Source: Planctomycetota bacterium
GTDB taxonomy: Bacteria > Planctomycetota > B15-G4
Assembly: GCA_003644265.1 (NCBI GenBank)
Contig: QNBX01000037.1
Span: forward strand, 1-30,563
Direction: 5' to 3'
Length of the DNA: 30,563 bases
In this document: one piece after another, positions 29,089-30,563 of the stretch
Position numbering within the stretch: position 1 is the stretch's first letter
Layout of the letters: each line of letters starts with the position of its first letter
Position numbers and translations under genes: made by a program
Notes under the pieces: model-generated
Seen by the model: only the letters and a program-made list of their open reading frames with translations
Database searches by the model: none
Told to the model about the DNA's origin: nothing

Positions 29089-29844
29089 GTGAGCACGCCC
29101 GTCCTGATTGGACTCCTCGTCGTCCTGGCCTTGGCGCTGGCGTGGCATGAGGCCGCCCACGCCTGGGTCGCGGACCGCCTGGGCGACCCCACCGCACGCA
29201 TGCTGGGCCGGGTCACGCTCAACCCGCTCAAGCACCTGGACCCCTTTCTGTCGGTGCTGCTGCCGGTGCTCATGTACATGACCGTGGGCATCGCTTTCGG
29301 CGGCGGCAAGCCGGTTCCGGTGCAGGTGAGCAACTTCCCCGCCCAGCGCCGCCGCTGGAGCTTCATGCTGGTGGCCCTGGCCGGGCCCGGCAGCAACCTG
29401 GTGCTGGCGGCGCTCTTCACCCTGCTCTACGTGGCCTGCGCCTGGGGCGGCGTCTTCGAGGGCGCCGTCATCCGCAACCCCTACGGCGCCGATCTGGTCT
29501 ACGAGCCGTCCATGCTGCGCACGGTCGATTCCATGCTGCGAGGGGGTATGCCGGCCTCCACGGCCGAGGCGGTGGTGGCCATGGGCGTGCTGCTGAACCT
29601 GCTGCTGGCCGTCTTCAACCTCATGCCCCTGCCGCCGCTGGATGGCTCGCGGGTGGTGGGCTGGCTGCTGCCCTCGCGCCTGGCCGTCTCCTGGTACCGC
29701 CTGGACCGCGTGGGCCTGATGCTGGTCCTGGGTTTCTTCTTCCTGCTCGACGGATTCCAATATGTACAGATGGTGCTGTTGCCCATGATCGAGCAGCTGG
29801 GCCTGGCTGCCGACTGGCTCATCGCCCAGCGGCCCCTGGCCTGA
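29089..29844 (+). CDS. M50-family site-2 protease-like membrane metalloprotease
   Basis: This 251-residue integral membrane zinc protease has HEAAH (20-24) in the first hydrophobic helix and the third-ligand motif NLMPLPPLDG (177-186). Helices lie at about 5-25, 55-75, 92-118, 160-178 and 205-231. It is of the short type without a PDZ domain, as in the SpoIVFB/YwhC-like group, unlike RseP. GTG 29089 is supported by GGAG (29075-29078), 10 nt upstream. The substrate is not known; many relatives release membrane-bound regulators. The next gene is scpA after 39 nt, a common neighbour of M50 genes in several phyla. Confidence 0.9.
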   Translation: MSTPVLIGLLVVLALALAWHEAAHAWVADRLGDPTARMLGRVTLNPLKHLDPFLSVLLPVLMYMTVGIAFGGGKPVPVQVSNFPAQRRRWSFMLVALAGPGSNLVLAALFTLLYVACAWGGVFEGAVIRNPYGADLVYEPSMLRTVDSMLRGGMPASTAEAVVAMGVLLNLLLAVFNLMPLPPLDGSRVVGWLLPSRLAVSWYRLDRVGLMLVLGFFFLLDGFQYVQMVLLPMIEQLGLAADWLIAQRPLA

Positions 29845-29883
29845 CCACGCGCCCCGCCCTCATTGCCCCGCGGCCGACATCCC

Positions 29884-30563
29884 ATGACCGACCAGGTTTT
29901 CGAGCTCGACAACTTCCGCGGCCCGCTCGACCTGCTGCTGCACCTGATCCGCGAGCAAGAACTGGAGATCACGGAGGTCGATCTCTCGCGCCTGTGCGAT
30001 CAGTACCTGGCCACGCTGGCGGCCATGAAGGCCGTGGACATCAACGTGGCCGGCGAGTTCCTGGTGCTGGCCGCCACCCTGATCTTGATCAAGAGCCGCG
30101 CGCTGCTGCCGCGCGAGGAGGAGATCGATCTGGAGGAGGAGCTCGACCCTGGCGACGAGCTGATCCAGCAGCTGCTGGAGTACCGCAAGTTCAAGACGCT
30201 CTCCATGGAGCTGGGCCGGCGCGCTGTGGAGCGCAGCCAGCGCACGCCGCGCGGCATGAAGGAGCTGCCGCCCGACGAAGAGAACGAGCTGGTCGAGATC
30301 GATCTGTGGGACCTGGTGGGCAGCTACGTGCGTCTGATGGAGGAGATCGGGCTGGAGCGGCGCTTCGACACCATGCGCAACGAGAAGCCCCTGCGCGCCT
30401 TCCTGCACGAGACGCTCACGGCCCTGTCGTCCCGCAACCGCTGGACCCTGCGCGACCTGGTCGTGCACCACGGCAAGCAGCCGGGCTCGGTCTTCGGCTT
30501 CTTCCTCTCGCTGCTGGAGCTGATCAAGTCGCGGCAGGTGCGCATCGTGCGCGACGGCCGCGA
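29884..30563 (+). CDS. scpA: Segregation and condensation protein A, 3' end outside the window
   Basis: ScpA is the kleisin subunit that links the two Smc heads with ScpB in chromosome condensation and segregation. The 226 residues present start with the ScpA family opening DNFRGPLDLLLHLIREQELEI (near 9-29), and continue with DINVAGEFLVLAATLILIKSRALLP (residues about 52-76) and an acidic helix (EEEIDLEEELDPGDELIQQLLEYRKF). These are the expected N-terminal helical domain and linker. The reading frame stays open to the end of the window, so it is only cut by the window edge. Full-length ScpA is normally about 240-280 residues, so little is missing. The ATG at 29884 has no strong ribosome site; it probably depends on coupling with the M50 gene. 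Confidence 0.93.
   Translation, partial: MTDQVFELDNFRGPLDLLLHLIREQELEITEVDLSRLCDQYLATLAAMKAVDINVAGEFLVLAATLILIKSRALLPREEEIDLEEELDPGDELIQQLLEYRKFKTLSMELGRRAVERSQRTPRGMKELPPDEENELVEIDLWDLVGSYVRLMEEIGLERRFDTMRNEKPLRAFLHETLTALSSRNRWTLRDLVVHHGKQPGSVFGFFLSLLELIKSRQVRIVRDGR

Noticed and set aside
28981..29760. N-terminal extension of kdsD
   Set aside because: The extra residues run through the promoter gap and antisense to the M50 gene. Family length is met exactly by starting at GTG 28980.

Overview
This window is a GC-rich stretch of an ordinary-looking bacterial chromosome, densely packed with genes. The envelope genes mark a Gram-negative organism with an exported Kdo-type lipopolysaccharide: an LptD homologue, an LptC-like inner-membrane anchor, KdsC and KdsD. 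The 5' gene carries a C-terminal type II secretion G-like domain on a secreted protein, and many start codons are GTG or TTG. Together these suggest a planctomycete-like or other deep-branching Gram-negative lineage. That placement is an inference and was not tested by alignment. I see no tRNA, rRNA, CRISPR array, insertion sequence or prophage.

Layout. 1-123 is a 10-nt tandem repeat at the window edge. 302-6580 (+) holds a secreted DUF3352-like/T2SSG-like fusion, a DUF374 acyltransferase, and the overlapping set pyrB-pyrI-class III aminotransferase. 6699-7595 (-) is a secreted protein I do not recognise. 7868-9788 (+) holds purF, which carries apparent Fe-S ligands, and a small zinc-ribbon protein. 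9797-10207 (-) is an ArsR-type regulator, divergent from an FAD-dependent oxidoreductase and a GT4 glycosyltransferase (10419-13176, +).

From 13304 to 28980 everything reads on the minus strand, in four blocks. The first is a YbjN-like protein translationally coupled to a two-AAA Clp ATPase whose first AAA module looks degenerate. The second is DUF389 membrane protein, orphan solute-binding protein and DUF362 protein. The third is a lone cobalamin-binding-type radical SAM protein. The fourth is the operon kdsD-kdsC-giant lptC/lptA-like-lptD, whose last three genes overlap each other by 1 and 4 nt. 29089-30563 (+) holds an M50 site-2 protease and the start of scpA, which runs off the window.

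How the genes work together. KdsD and KdsC supply Kdo for LPS. The 933-residue LptC-like protein has one N-terminal membrane anchor and at least four copies of a jelly-roll-associated motif, and could be a one-piece periplasmic bridge to the LptD encoded immediately after it. The DUF374 acyltransferase and the GT4/FAD-oxidoreductase pair may also serve envelope synthesis. The points I find most worth a second look are the giant bridge protein, the Clp/YbjN pair with a degenerate D1, the DUF389-SBP-DUF362 operon, and the secreted T2SSG-like fusion.
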